A DNA stretch of 64,000 nt from Anaerolineaceae bacterium (lineage in GTDB: Bacteria; Chloroflexota; Anaerolineae; Aggregatilineales; Phototrophicaceae): the NCBI GenBank assembly GCA_016124855.1, contig WGMX01000006.1:50065-114064 (forward strand), given 5' to 3'. Within the stretch, counting starts at the first letter, position 1. The number at the start of each line of letters is the position of its first letter. Under the pieces are notes generated by a model that saw nothing but the letters and a program-made list of their open reading frames with translations, was not told the origin of the DNA and did not search any database. Shown piece by piece: positions 25,501 through 34,862 of this stretch. The position numbers were made by a program, and so were the translations under genes.

Positions 25501-26226
25501 TTACTTCTTTTTCTTTTTATCTGGCGTTCGAAACGAATTATAGTAATCACACCACGCCGTGATCGGGCAGCGTTCGCAGTGAGCAACACGAGCAGTACAT
25601 GTCTCTCGTCCATGACGAATGAGATTCAGGTGAAATGTCAGGTGATCTTCAGGTGGCACAATCGCTTCCATGACATCGTGCGCCTTATCGGCACTAATCC
25701 CTTCGGGCAAAAAGCCGATGCGCTGACCCACACGATGAACATGTGTATCCACCGGAAAGGCTGGACGATTAAAACCAAAGCACATGACGATAGCAGCTGT
25801 TTTGGGGCCGACGCCGTTCAAACTGGTGAGCCATGCTTTAGCCTCGTCCATTGGCAGATCGCGCAGGAAGTCGATGCTCATCTCACCGCGTTCATCGTAG
25901 ATGCGGCGTAAGACTTCTTGAATACGCGGGCCTTTCTGGTTGCCAAGTCCAGCGACATTGATAACAGCGATGACCTCTTCGGGCGCGGCATCCCGCACTT
26001 CTTCATAAGTTTTAAAGCGGGCTTTGAGCGCATCAAATGCCCTATCACGATTGGTGTCGGTGGTACTCTGGCTGAGGATGCAGCTTACAAGTTCATCCAA
26101 CGGCGGCAGCCACTGCCTCCACGACGGATAACCGTAAACTGCGCCTAACGCTTTCGCAATCGGTTCGTACTTAGCCTTGCGCCGCTTAAAATCAGGTATG
26201 GTGTCGGTGAAAGTAGATGTTGTCAT
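25501..26226 (-). CDS. Endonuclease III-like DNA glycosylase/AP lyase
   Basis: 241 residues of the Nth/HhH-GPD superfamily. The helix-hairpin-helix with catalytic lysine is in LTSLNGVGPKTAAIVMCF and the catalytic Asp is in FPVDTHVHRVGQRIGF. The C-terminal [4Fe-4S] loop is complete: C-x6-C-x2-C-x5-C in CTARVAHCERCPITAWC. Members remove oxidised pyrimidines and cleave AP sites. Its sequence departs somewhat from classical Nth, so the exact lesion range is uncertain. It is upstream of and probably co-transcribed with the GAF kinase. Confidence 0.9.
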   Translation of the reverse strand: MTTSTFTDTIPDFKRRKAKYEPIAKALGAVYGYPSWRQWLPPLDELVSCILSQSTTDTNRDRAFDALKARFKTYEEVRDAAPEEVIAVINVAGLGNQKGPRIQEVLRRIYDERGEMSIDFLRDLPMDEAKAWLTSLNGVGPKTAAIVMCFGFNRPAFPVDTHVHRVGQRIGFLPEGISADKAHDVMEAIVPPEDHLTFHLNLIRHGRETCTARVAHCERCPITAWCDYYNSFRTPDKKKKK

Positions 26227-26318
26227 ATATTCATTCTATGCGGGAATAGTATACTGGCAAGCGGGAGGTAATGTATTTTGATACAATTGGGCAAAGTTGA
26301 TAAGAATATGAGGTTGAT

Positions 26319-26609
26319 ATGACGACTATTCAAATCTCATCTGAGTTGGCTGATAAATTGACCCGTTTAGCAAAACGTGAGCATAAGACCATCGACGAAG
26401 TTCTTGAAAAGCTGCTCGATACTGAAAGTATCGAAAAATCCGATTCAGAAGATGCAGACTTACCGGGTGGTGCGGCCTTGCTCAAGGCTATCAGAAGTGC
26501 CAACATCAATAGTGGCACAACAGATACAGCAGAACGCAGTCGAGAGATACTGAACACTGAGTTTCCTAAGCATTTACTAAACCGAATGAATAACGACTCT
26601 AAAGAATAA
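26319..26609 (+). CDS. Putative antitoxin of a VapBC-type pair
   Basis: 96 residues. The N-terminus TTIQISSELADKLTRLAKREHKTIDEVLEKLLDTE is a ribbon-helix-helix-like strand and two helices, as in VapB/CopG-type antitoxins; the rest is a charged tail. It ends 3 bp before the PIN-domain gene. TGAGGTTGAT lies before the ATG. It probably represses its own operon and neutralises the toxin. Confidence 0.8.
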   Translation: MTTIQISSELADKLTRLAKREHKTIDEVLEKLLDTESIEKSDSEDADLPGGAALLKAIRSANINSGTTDTAERSREILNTEFPKHLLNRMNNDSKE

Positions 26610-26612
26610 ATA

Positions 26613-27032
26613 ATGGCTAGAGAACGCTTACTGGTTGACACCAACTTTTTGTATGCGGCATATGATGAAGCGGATAAGTTTCATGAAAAAGCCATTCAAG
26701 AGTTAGAAAATAATCCAATCCTTTTGATACCAGAGGTAATACTAGTTGAAGTAACTTATCTTTTAACTTTACGAGTTGGCATTCCCAAAACTTTGGATTT
26801 CCTCGATTCATTATTCGAAACAAAGCTACCTTTGATTAGCTTAACCTCGGATGACTTAAAACGTGCACGCGATATTATGGCAACCTACGCTGACAACCAA
26901 TTTGACTTCGTAGACTGTTGCATCATGGCATTGTCAGAACGATTGAACGTCACAAAAATTTATACATTTGACCGCCGCGACTTTAGTGTGTTTCGTCCTC
27001 GCCACTGCGATTATCTTGAACTGTTACCTTAA
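26613..27032 (+). CDS. PIN-domain RNase toxin (VapC-like)
   Basis: 139 residues with the PIN acidic residues: LLVDTNFLYAAYDEAD (first Asp), IPEVILVEVTYLL (Glu), NQFDFVDCCIMALSERL (Asp pair) and TFDRRDFSVFRP (last Asp). PIN toxins cleave tRNA or rRNA in a Mg2+-dependent way. The gene follows the antitoxin gene after 3 bp. Both genes are more AT-rich than the flanking endonuclease and TPR genes, as is usual for mobile TA pairs. Confidence 0.9.
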   Translation: MARERLLVDTNFLYAAYDEADKFHEKAIQELENNPILLIPEVILVEVTYLLTLRVGIPKTLDFLDSLFETKLPLISLTSDDLKRARDIMATYADNQFDFVDCCIMALSERLNVTKIYTFDRRDFSVFRPRHCDYLELLP

Positions 27033-27121
27033 TTTCTTATTCACCCATCTCTAAAATTCTACTGACGCACAAGAAGCAAAACCGCGTTAATATATAACGC
27101 ATACCAGTGGAGACGCTTTTT

Positions 27122-27985
27122 ATGAACCGTCATGTCATGCGCTATTTGATTATTGTATTGGCCTTGATGTTTGTTGTGAGCAGCGTTTATGCACAGCAAA
27201 CAAAACCCAGCGACAAACAAGCTCAGGCTGATTACGCTGACGCACAAAAGGCTGAAAGCGCCGGCAATTATGACGAGGCTGTTAAACTCTACGGGCAAGT
27301 GATTGATACTGAACCCGATTTTTGGCCGGCGTATTACAAGCGGGGTGAGGCATACGCCAGCTTACAGAACTACGAATCTGCTGTTAAGGACTACAGCCAT
27401 GTGATTGATGTTGTTCCGGACTATGCACAGGCGTATGCGGCACGAGCAGTAGCCTACGAGCAGCTCTATGACCATGAACAAGCCCTAGCCGACTCCAATA
27501 AAGCGATTGAACTCAACACCAATGATGATTTCGTGTATTTCAATCGGGGGATGGCCTACCTCGGCCTTAAGGAGTACGAGAAATCCATAGCAGATTTCAC
27601 CTACTGGATTGACCTTAACCCCAAGATGTATGCCATGTCTTATTTTTATCGCAGCCGTGCGTACTATGCCGTGAGCAATCTGAAAGGTGTGATCGCCGAC
27701 CTCGACGTTTTCATCGAACTGCAACCGAAGTCCGCTGCGGTGCTGGCAGACCGTGCGTTCGTGCAACGTTTGCTGGGGAATTACGACGAGGCGATTGCTG
27801 ATTACACCCAAGCGATTGATTTGAAACCTGATGATCTCGACCAGATGTATTATAACCGTGGGCAGCTTTACGGTCTGCAAGGGCAGTACGATAAAATGCT
27901 GGCTGATCTACGGGAGTATGCCAAACTTGCGGGCAGCAATGCCGATACGACGGTTTTGGATTTACTCCATAACCATCCGCAGTAA
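27122..27985 (+). CDS. Secreted TPR-repeat protein
   Basis: 287 residues from the ATG at 27122, with GGAGA 8 nt upstream. A signal peptide ends near residue 25 (FVVSSVYAQQ). The mature part holds six to seven tetratricopeptide repeats, easily seen as AGNYDEAVKLYGQVIDTEPDF, LQNYESAVKDYSHVIDVVPDY, YDHEQALADSNKAIELN and LGNYDEAIADYTQAIDLKPDD. It is probably a protein-protein interaction scaffold outside the membrane. A palindromic element 20 bp past the stop may end the transcript. Confidence 0.87.
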   Translation: MNRHVMRYLIIVLALMFVVSSVYAQQTKPSDKQAQADYADAQKAESAGNYDEAVKLYGQVIDTEPDFWPAYYKRGEAYASLQNYESAVKDYSHVIDVVPDYAQAYAARAVAYEQLYDHEQALADSNKAIELNTNDDFVYFNRGMAYLGLKEYEKSIADFTYWIDLNPKMYAMSYFYRSRAYYAVSNLKGVIADLDVFIELQPKSAAVLADRAFVQRLLGNYDEAIADYTQAIDLKPDDLDQMYYNRGQLYGLQGQYDKMLADLREYAKLAGSNADTTVLDLLHNHPQ

Positions 27986-28004
27986 AATTCCGTGTTTGAA
28001 TTTA

Positions 28005-28028
28005 GGGCATACAGCCGTATGCCCCTAC
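28005..28028. repeat. GTAGGG palindromic element, copy B
   Basis: GGGCATAC, loop AGCC, GTATGCCC, then CTAC. Read on the minus strand it starts GTAGGGGCATAC with loop GGCT, the same plan as copy A but with the stem bases changed on both sides so that pairing is kept. It lies between the convergent TPR and azlD genes, 20 bp past the first stop and about 30 bp past the second. Confidence 0.8.
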
Positions 28029-28054
28029 CCAGATTGATATTGAACTGCATTGGA

Positions 28055-28375
28055 TTAAGCCGGAAAGATCGCGCGCCACACCCACAGTGCGACCATGCCC
28101 AAGACGATGGTCAGTAAAAGATTCTTGGTACGCCACGAAACCAATACAGCGAAAATACCCGCCGCTAAAAAGCTGTTGCTGAGAGCAAGATTGAGGCTGC
28201 CATCTTTGAGAAACAAGTCAGGGAAAATGATGGCGGATAGCACCGTCACCGGCACATAGCGCAGCGCACGGAAAAGCGGTTTTGGCATCTCTAAACGGCC
28301 TAATAAAGCCAGAACTCCATAACGTGGAATAAAAGTTACAGCCGTCATACCCGCGATAAGTAAAATTTCGTTCAT
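28055..28375 (-). CDS. azlD: AzlD-like branched-chain amino acid transport protein
   Basis: 106 residues with three to four hydrophobic segments and the AzlD pattern [40 protein letters not shown]. AzlD is the small partner of AzlC in branched-chain amino acid export. Its start overlaps the stop of the upstream azlC gene by 4 bp (ATGA type), which shows translational coupling. Confidence 0.9.
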   Translation of the reverse strand: MNEILLIAGMTAVTFIPRYGVLALLGRLEMPKPLFRALRYVPVTVLSAIIFPDLFLKDGSLNLALSNSFLAAGIFAVLVSWRTKNLLLTIVLGMVALWVWRAIFPA

Positions 28376-29130
28376 GATGGAATTTCCTCCGAGATGGGTG
28401 TCGGCTTGAGTGCGTCTTCAACTGTTTCGTTAGGCGAGAACGATTCAGCTGCGATGCCAACCGCAATACCGATAAATACCGCAACAATCAGACCTAATTT
28501 ATTTGGCATATTGTTCAAAACTACTGCGCTTAGCCCCGCGACCAACGCCGCCAGCACCATCGGGCGATTATTCAACTGAGGCATAACCATTCCGATAAAG
28601 GTGACATCCATCGCGAAAGCCAATCCATACGCGCTGAGGTCGGGAATACGCTGTCCAGCCACTAAGCCAACAAACGTCCAGAAATTCCAGTTGAGATACA
28701 TGATGACCGACGAACCGAGATGATACCAGTGTTTGAAGGGCGAATCATCCGGTTTGGCGTAGCGTGTAATAACGACTGCAAAGGTTTCATCCGTCAGCCA
28801 GAAGCCCAACGGTAAGAGCCAGCGCTGAGGCAACTGCTTCATATAAGGGGCGAGTGTGGCACTGTAAAGCGCATGACGAATATTAACGATAAAGGTGGTA
28901 AAGACAATCAGCGGAATACCGACACCCTGACCCACCAGATTGGAACCAATAAACTGTGATGATCCGGCAAAGACGAAGATCGAGAAGCCCATAGCAGCAC
29001 CCGGCGATAAACCGCTGTTCACCGCGAGCGCGCCAAAAATAATCCCAAAGGGAATCGCGCCAACGACCAAAGGAAAAGTATCGCGAATACCCGCGATAAA
29101 CTCTGAACGACGTGTAAAGATTTGCGTCAT
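28372..29130 (-). CDS. azlC: AzlC-like permease, copy 1
   Basis: 252 residues from the ATG at 29130; the frame extends to a TTG at 29139, but the later start gives the same length and N-terminus as copy 2. AzlC pattern: [42 protein letters not shown] and [13 protein letters not shown], with about five to six membrane segments. Together with the overlapping AzlD gene it probably exports branched-chain amino acids or analogues. Confidence 0.9.
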   Translation of the reverse strand: MTQIFTRRSEFIAGIRDTFPLVVGAIPFGIIFGALAVNSGLSPGAAMGFSIFVFAGSSQFIGSNLVGQGVGIPLIVFTTFIVNIRHALYSATLAPYMKQLPQRWLLPLGFWLTDETFAVVITRYAKPDDSPFKHWYHLGSSVIMYLNWNFWTFVGLVAGQRIPDLSAYGLAFAMDVTFIGMVMPQLNNRPMVLAALVAGLSAVVLNNMPNKLGLIVAVFIGIAVGIAAESFSPNETVEDALKPTPISEEIPS

Positions 29131-29278
29131 ACTATCCAATCCTAATGCTGGGTTTCAGATTCAGGCAGGTGTTTTGACTGACACTGCCCCATATGTTTAG
29201 GATATAGCATCGGCTATCGCCCTGTCTTGTCAAATCTTGCGGTATTGTCGGACGCAATTAAAGGCTCAACGGATAGGA

Positions 29279-30037
29279 TCATGATGGGATTTCATCAGTT
29301 GTAATCGGCGGTGTGACAGACTCTATCGGAGTCGTTTCCCCTGTGAGGTTATCGGTAATTAAGCCCACCACGATTCCGATGGATACCGCGATAATGAGAC
29401 CTAGCTTGTTCGGCACATCGTTAAAGATAACTGCGCTAACACCTGCCACGAGCGCCGCTAGAGTCATGGGACGATTCTTCAACTGCGGCAAGATCATGCC
29501 AATGAAGGTCACATCCATCGCGAAGTCTAAGCCGTAGTGTGTTAAATCAGGGATGCTTCGTCCTGCGACGATGCCCACCAAGGTCCATAAATTCCAGTTG
29601 AGATACATGAAGAGCGCCGAACCGAGATGATACCAGTGTTTATAAGGCGAGGTATCCGGTTTGTTGTAGCGATTGATGACCATCACAAAGGTTTCATCAG
29701 TCAGCCAGAACCCCAGCGGTAAAAGCCAGCGCTGAGGCAAATGCTTGGTATGAGGTGAAAGGGTGACACTGTATAAGGCGTGCCGCACATTGATGATGAA
29801 CGTTGTGAACACGATTAGTAAAATGCCGACACTCTGCCTGACCAAATTTGCACCGATGAACTGCGCCGATCCTGCATATACAAACAATGAAAAGCCCATC
29901 GCCGCAGCAGGCGAAAGACCACTGTTCACCGCCAGCGCTCCGAAGATGATCCCGAAAGGAATGCCACCCACTTCCAGCGGTAATGTATCCCGTATCCCTG
30001 CAAGAAATTCTGAACGACGGGTGTATGTGTCGAGCAT
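29279..30037 (-). CDS. AzlC-like permease, copy 2 (paralogue without its own AzlD)
   Basis: 252 residues, aligning end to end with copy 1 without obvious gaps and with most residues identical ([50 protein letters not shown]). The gene lies 148 bp upstream of copy 1 on the same strand, and no azlD follows it directly. This is a tandem duplication. Either both copies share the one AzlD or copy 2 has changed function. The AraC regulator gene upstream is likely to control the cluster. Confidence 0.88.
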   Translation of the reverse strand: MLDTYTRRSEFLAGIRDTLPLEVGGIPFGIIFGALAVNSGLSPAAAMGFSLFVYAGSAQFIGANLVRQSVGILLIVFTTFIINVRHALYSVTLSPHTKHLPQRWLLPLGFWLTDETFVMVINRYNKPDTSPYKHWYHLGSALFMYLNWNLWTLVGIVAGRSIPDLTHYGLDFAMDVTFIGMILPQLKNRPMTLAALVAGVSAVIFNDVPNKLGLIIAVSIGIVVGLITDNLTGETTPIESVTPPITTDEIPS

Positions 30038-30140
30038 AATCTTTGTAACCCGTTAAATATTACGCAAGAGGCACACGTAATATGAACCCTTGAAAACCTT
30101 TGTAGGCCTAATGGTATAACGCGGGTTTTCAACTGTCCAG

Positions 30141-30968
30141 TCAGATCGTACGGTACTGTCCGGGCGGAATGCCAACAACGCGTTTAAAGGCTTTGGTCAA
30201 ATGGCTTTGATCGGCAAAGCCCACCGCGTGGGCGACCCCGGCAAGTGATAAACCGGTGTTGAGCAAGGTTTTAGCGCGGTTGACACGAATCTGGTTGAGG
30301 TAAGTATGCGGCGGCAAACCAAGCTGATCACGGAACAAGCGGCTGAGGTGGAATGGACTGAGGTAAACCAGTTTGGCAAGCCCTTCCAGCGAGATGTCTT
30401 CGGCGTAATTCGCGTGGAGATAATCTTGGGCTTGGCGCAATGCGTCATGAGCAAGACCGGATTGGGCCAGTATCGGACGATCTACGGCATGGCGGCGAAC
30501 GAGCAACGCTAAAGCGTGTATAAGACAGCTTTCGCGTTCGAGCGCCGAATGGGACTGCTCAAGGGTAATCTGTGCGGAACGTAAGGCATCAAAAACCACA
30601 CTATCGTGATAAATAGGCACATCAAAATAGGGAATGCCGCGTGGACTGCCCGCTATCTCGGAGGCGACACGCGCTAACAAGTCAGCGGCAGGATACATCA
30701 TCCGGTAGCTCCAACCGTTATCGACAGCGGCTTGCCCCGTGTGGAGTTCATCCGGGCTGACAACAACCACACTCCCAGCAGGCGCAGTATGCATAGCACC
30801 ACGATAGTAAAACGTTTCCGCGCCGCGTTCGATTACGCCGATGGCAAAACCTTCGTGGGTGTGACGACCGAAAGCATGGGTAATATAAGTGGCGGTCAAC
30901 GACTCGAATGCGCTGCCGAGTTCCTGTGACTGCCAAAAATGGGTTTGTTCACCGTTTTGATTGTCCAT
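30141..30968 (-). CDS. AraC-family transcriptional regulator
   Basis: 275 residues. The N-terminal cupin-like sensor domain includes HAFGRHTHEGFAIGVIERGAETFYYRG and AGSVVVVSPDELHTGQA; the C-terminal double HTH has ISLEGLAKLVYLSPFHLSRLFRDQLGLPPHTYLNQIRVNRAKTLL and LAGVAHAVGFADQSHLTKAFKRVVGIPPGQYR. AraC regulators of this layout are often found next to azlC-type exporters and respond to a small molecule. It reads in the same direction as the two azlC genes and lies 103 bp upstream of copy 2. Confidence 0.92.
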   Translation of the reverse strand: MDNQNGEQTHFWQSQELGSAFESLTATYITHAFGRHTHEGFAIGVIERGAETFYYRGAMHTAPAGSVVVVSPDELHTGQAAVDNGWSYRMMYPAADLLARVASEIAGSPRGIPYFDVPIYHDSVVFDALRSAQITLEQSHSALERESCLIHALALLVRRHAVDRPILAQSGLAHDALRQAQDYLHANYAEDISLEGLAKLVYLSPFHLSRLFRDQLGLPPHTYLNQIRVNRAKTLLNTGLSLAGVAHAVGFADQSHLTKAFKRVVGIPPGQYRTI

Positions 30969-31184
30969 GATTTTATCTTGCCGACTTTGGTTGGCAGGTC
31001 ATAGTACCAGTTATTGCCACAAAGTGACTAAGAAAATGCAATTAAACCCTAGAGTCGCTATGAAATGAGATCAGACCTTAAGACGAAAACCAGAATCGAA
31101 CTACTAACTAGGAAAGCTGCAAGACCTTTCCCCCAAACCTAGTATTTGCATGAGGCGACAGTTTTGATCAATTGAGAGAAAAAC

Positions 31185-31208
31185 GGAAGGGTGCGTGACC
31201 CTTCCTTA
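31185..31208 (-). terminator. Terminator after the glycosidase lipoprotein gene
   Basis: Stem GGAAGGGT / ACCCTTCC (31185-31192 with 31198-31205), 5-nt loop; on the minus strand it is followed by G and five T residues. It lies about 28 bp past the stop codon. Confidence 0.8.
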
Positions 31209-31232
31209 TGTATGGATTCAGATGACAACCGG

Positions 31233-32501
31233 TTAGGGCGTATTCATAACTGCGCCCAGCGAAACACAGGCGGGACAGCTTCCATCTTTGCGGATAATGG
31301 CGTAACCAGCCATCGGATCAGCACCATATTCAGTGGCATCCAGATTCCAGACGATAATTAAACGAATCGTGCTGCCCGACTTGGCAATTTTGGCGGCAAG
31401 CGCTTGCCAATCTGCTTGATTTTGAATGGTGGTGTTGGCTGCCCATTCAAAACCGGCTGGCAGTGGGCCATAACCTTGTGCTGTGAGATAGCCCAGTTCA
31501 GTGAAGCAAACCGGTTTGCCGGGGAACACGCTGGAATACAAATTGACGAGGGTCTTGAAGTAGCGCGAGTAATGGTTAGAACTGCCGCGTGGATCGCCGC
31601 TGGTCTTATCGGGCGGGACAATGCCATCGTTATAGTGCATACCCACACAGTCGAGGGCGTTGCCTGCGCCAGCCTGCTGCATCTGTGTGATAAAAATATT
31701 ATCGTCACAGCCTGAGGCAGCACATTGACCACCGAAGAAACCAGTCGGCGCGGGCGCTCCACTGATGACCATAACGGCAGGGTTAACCGCTTTGATGGCA
31801 TTGTAAGCGGCGATTAACATCTGGGCATAATTGCCACCGCTAATTTGTCCATTCGGCCATTCACGGTCGATATTGGGTTCGTTCCAAATTTCCATGGCGT
31901 CGGGGCTGAGTGCAGCGAGGCCAGCAACATAAGCGGTGAACTTGGAAATATAGGCCGGGCGATCTGCCGCAAGTTGTTTAATGTCCCCCACGACACTCAA
32001 CAGCACTTTAAAACCGCCGCCTCGGGCAGACGCAATTTGCGGTTGAACCGCGCTGGCTGCGCTTGTGCCATCCCAACGAATTTGCAGTTTGAGCCATGTC
32101 ATGCCCGCTTGATGCATTTGGTTGAAATGGGCAAAACCAAAAACGTGAGCGCCTAAGGCAAAGGCATTGTTTTCAACAATCGGTGTCTTAGAAGGCGTGA
32201 GATCAATTGTGGGAACGGTGGTTGCGGTTGCCGCCGAGACTTGGGTAGCCGTCGATGTGGCGGCTGAGGTCGAAGTGATTACATCAGTTGGTTGGCTAGT
32301 CGGCGGTATAAGAGTGGGCTGTTCTTGAGTCGGCGCGTCACCGGGTGTCGGCGTAATCAGCGGTGGTTCGGTAGGGAGCGGCGTATCGGAGGCAACGGCA
32401 ACCTGCGTGGGTTCGGATGTTGGCGCGGGCTGGTTACATGCCGCAAGCAGCAAAACCATAACTGCAACGAGGAACATGCGAATTTTGGATGGCGATTGCA
32501 T
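31233..32501 (-). CDS. Lipoprotein with clan GH-A-like glycosidase domain
   Basis: 422 residues from the ATG at 32501, which has GGAGG 8 nt upstream. The N-terminus is a lipoprotein signal with lipobox LLLAAC. Residues about 25-110 are a Pro/Thr/Ser linker that spans the cell-wall space. The rest is a TIM-barrel-like domain with a probable acid/base Glu in AMEIWNEPNIDREW and nucleophile Glu in KPVCFTELGYLT, as in clan GH-A enzymes (GH5/GH39-like). It probably attacks a polysaccharide at the surface. The precise GH family is not assigned. Confidence 0.8.
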   Translation of the reverse strand: MQSPSKIRMFLVAVMVLLLAACNQPAPTSEPTQVAVASDTPLPTEPPLITPTPGDAPTQEQPTLIPPTSQPTDVITSTSAATSTATQVSAATATTVPTIDLTPSKTPIVENNAFALGAHVFGFAHFNQMHQAGMTWLKLQIRWDGTSAASAVQPQIASARGGGFKVLLSVVGDIKQLAADRPAYISKFTAYVAGLAALSPDAMEIWNEPNIDREWPNGQISGGNYAQMLIAAYNAIKAVNPAVMVISGAPAPTGFFGGQCAASGCDDNIFITQMQQAGAGNALDCVGMHYNDGIVPPDKTSGDPRGSSNHYSRYFKTLVNLYSSVFPGKPVCFTELGYLTAQGYGPLPAGFEWAANTTIQNQADWQALAAKIAKSGSTIRLIIVWNLDATEYGADPMAGYAIIRKDGSCPACVSLGAVMNTP

Positions 32502-32623
32502 CGTGATTCCCTCCACTGAGTTTGATAAAGTGGAGTATAGCGGAGAGATTCGTTATTCCACAACTTAGCCGTCAATAAGAATTTAAATGGCAAAGATTAA
32601 TTAGTAGCAATAGAGGCGGAACA

Positions 32624-32660
32624 GAAAGCAGGACAAAGGTTTGTACTTCGTCCTGCTTTC
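32624..32660 (-). terminator. Hairpin downstream of the PatB-like gene
   Basis: An 11-bp perfect stem GAAAGCAGGAC / GTCCTGCTTTC with a 15-nt loop, starting 9 bp past the stop codon on the minus strand. The following sequence is only weakly T-rich, so termination may be partial or the hairpin may stabilise the 3' end. Confidence 0.55.
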
Positions 32661-32669
32661 GGGTCGTCG

Positions 32670-33836
32670 TCAAATGTCCTCGACAGCAGCGCGGGTGCGC
32701 TCCATGATTTCTTCAAGGCGTTCCCGCGGCGTGGCATAGTTGATGCGCGTAAAGCCCTCGCCCGCTTTTCCAAAACCTGCACCATCATTAAAGGCGACGC
32801 GGGCTTTTTCGAGGAAGAACTTGAAGGGGCTTTCACCGGGTAAGTTCATGGCTTGCCAATCCAGCCAACCGAGATAGGTCGCTTCCGGACAGGTGTAGTT
32901 CACCAGCGGGAAATGTTCACGAACGTAATTCACGACATAATCCCGATTGCCTTTGAGGTAAGGCAGCAGTTCATCAACCCACGATTGACATTCGGCGTAG
33001 GCAGCTTCGGCTGCGACAATACCGGGTGTGCCGACATGCGGCAGGAAACCGGTCATGGCCTTCTCCAAGGTTTTGTAGACGGTTTCGTTCTGGGCGATGG
33101 CGTAGGCAATTCCCAACGAGGGCATATTGAAGGTTTTGCTAGGCGACATGATGGTTACTGTTCGATCAGCAATTTCCGGTGAGAGGCTTGCCATCGGGAT
33201 ATGTTTGCCGCCGTCCATAATCAAATCGCTGTGGATCTCGTCGGAGCAGATGACGATGTTATGACGCAGACAAATTTCCGCCAAACGTTCGAGATCAGCA
33301 CGCGGCCACATGCGCCCAACGGGATTATGTGGATTACAGAGAATAAATACTTTGGTGCGCGGTGTGATAGCCGCTTCGAAGGCATCAAAGTCGATCTCGT
33401 AGCGGATGAGAATACCTTCTTTGACGACCGTCATATCCACCATTTTGGCAACACGTCCGCTGTTATCCGGCGCGCTGATGAAAGGCGGATAAACGGGCGT
33501 GGTCATGAGGATTTCGTCACCGGGTTGGCTGAATGCCATGCTGACGAAGTTCAAGACGCTGACCAGATTCGGTGTGAACTGGAAATCAGCCGGCTTGACC
33601 TGCCAATTGTATCGCTCTGCCATACGGGCGGTCAGGATTTCGCGCAGTGGTTTGGAGTCAAATTCGTAGCCAAACACGCCATGATCGACTGCCTTATGAA
33701 GCGCTTTCAAAACTGGCTCAGGGCAGCGAAAATCCATATCGGCAACCCATGCGGGCAGCACATCCGCGTCATACCAGTTCCATTTGGCAGAACCGGAAGC
33801 ACGGCGATCAATCATTTCATCAAAAATGGAGGGCAT
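32670..33836 (-). CDS. PatB/MalY-type aminotransferase (C-S lyase)
   Basis: 388 residues from the ATG at 33836, with AAGGA 10 nt upstream; the frame extends nine codons further to a TTG. It is a fold-type I PLP enzyme: ADVLPAWVADMDFRCPEPV and GVFGYE at the N-terminus as in MalY/PatB, FILCNPHNPVGRMW, ICSDEIHSDLI (Asp that binds the PLP nitrogen) and the Schiff-base lysine in IMSPSKTFNMPSLG. Members are cystathionine beta-lyases or aminotransferases. The gene stands alone between terminator-like hairpins. Confidence 0.9.
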   Translation of the reverse strand: MPSIFDEMIDRRASGSAKWNWYDADVLPAWVADMDFRCPEPVLKALHKAVDHGVFGYEFDSKPLREILTARMAERYNWQVKPADFQFTPNLVSVLNFVSMAFSQPGDEILMTTPVYPPFISAPDNSGRVAKMVDMTVVKEGILIRYEIDFDAFEAAITPRTKVFILCNPHNPVGRMWPRADLERLAEICLRHNIVICSDEIHSDLIMDGGKHIPMASLSPEIADRTVTIMSPSKTFNMPSLGIAYAIAQNETVYKTLEKAMTGFLPHVGTPGIVAAEAAYAECQSWVDELLPYLKGNRDYVVNYVREHFPLVNYTCPEATYLGWLDWQAMNLPGESPFKFFLEKARVAFNDGAGFGKAGEGFTRINYATPRERLEEIMERTRAAVEDI

Positions 33837-33977
33837 GAGCAACTTGTCCTTTTGACTTGGCAATCACTGATGGAATAAGTGGTAGAACCATACACAAGAT
33901 GCACTAAGGACGCAATAGCCATGCGACCATCTTTCTTTTCAATCTTAATAATTAGAAAGAATGTGATCTAGTGAGTG

Positions 33978-34445
33978 TTACAAATATAACCGAAACAACA
34001 ATTCACCGAAAAGTTCTTCATCTGTGCGGGCGAAACCTGCCGATTTATAGAGCCGTTGGGCAGCTTGATTGTCGGGGTGAACCGTCATGCTGATGCAGCG
34101 GCATTCGGGATAATTGCGCTCGATATGTTCAATAAAAGCGGCAAGCGCCTGTTTGCCGTAGCCTTTACCTTGAAAGCGCTGGTCGATGAAAAAGTGGTAC
34201 ATCCAATATTGATCGGTTGAGCCGGGTTCGAGCGCCAATTCCAAGAAGCCGATCATCTCGTATCCAGCATAAATGGCGTAAGGCAGCCAGACTAATCCCA
34301 ACGGGCGAACATAGGCTTTTGCCAAGCCAACCAGAGCCACAGGTTCATAATCGGCTACAAAGCGCTGCTGATCAGGATGAAGGGAGAGTTGAAGCGCTTC
34401 ACGCCAATTTTCGCGGCTGAGTTCACGCAAGGTAATAACGGTCAT
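33978..34445 (-). CDS. GNAT-family N-acetyltransferase
   Basis: 155 residues with the GNAT acetyl-CoA site RFQGKGYGKQALAAFIEHIE and the C-terminal NQAAQRLYKSAGFA. The N-terminus (LRELSRENWREALQLSL) recalls the spermidine/spermine-type BltD and PaiA group. Its ATG overlaps the stop of the aconitase-X small-subunit gene (ATGA), so the two are translationally coupled. The acceptor is unknown. Confidence 0.87.
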   Translation of the reverse strand: MTVITLRELSRENWREALQLSLHPDQQRFVADYEPVALVGLAKAYVRPLGLVWLPYAIYAGYEMIGFLELALEPGSTDQYWMYHFFIDQRFQGKGYGKQALAAFIEHIERNYPECRCISMTVHPDNQAAQRLYKSAGFARTDEELFGELLFRLYL

Positions 34446-34858
34446 GTTTGGAAGCCAATCTGTCCATCAAGATTGATTGTGATTTGCTGCCCATCGGCTA
34501 ATTGTTCATAGGCTTTGGCATTGACAACCAGCAAAGGTGGCGCGGCATCGTATAACTCACGGGCGACGACTGCACCTAAGGCAAGGATACCATCCACCTC
34601 AGCGGTGATGATGGCGGCGGGCGCAGTATGCAAACGAACCGCCTCTAATAAGATGCTGCTGGCACTGCTTGATCCACGTCCGCTGGGCATGACCAACACA
34701 CGTCCGGTGACAATGATGCCGCTTTGGGGATGGCGACGATCAATGATTTCACCGGTCGTGGGTTCGAGGCCACCCCACAGGCTAAGTGGTTCAGCAAGTT
34801 TGAGAACAGCACCGGAGGCTGCACCGGATACAAGCGGATGAGCGAAAAGTGTTGCCAA
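34442..34858 (-). CDS. Aconitase X swivel (small) subunit, DUF126
   Basis: About 138 residues from a TTG at 34858, 4 bp after the stop of the HAD gene. The frame extends to another TTG at 34906, but that would overlap the HAD gene by 44 bp and add residues not expected for the family. DUF126 signature: AEPLSLWGGLEPTTGEIIDRRHPQSG, VMPSGRGSSSASSILLEA and AAPPLLVVNAKAYEQL. It should pair with the large subunit encoded 1.4 kb upstream to form AcnX, a dehydratase of cis-3-hydroxyproline or of mevalonate 5-phosphate in characterised cases. Confidence 0.87.
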   Translation of the reverse strand: MATLFAHPLVSGAASGAVLKLAEPLSLWGGLEPTTGEIIDRRHPQSGIIVTGRVLVMPSGRGSSSASSILLEAVRLHTAPAAIITAEVDGILALGAVVARELYDAAPPLLVVNAKAYEQLADGQQITINLDGQIGFQT

Positions 34859-34862
34859 TGAT

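Noticed and set aside
33201..33878. 225-residue plus-strand frame opposite the PatB-like gene
   Set aside because: Antisense of a clear PLP enzyme; no signals of its own.
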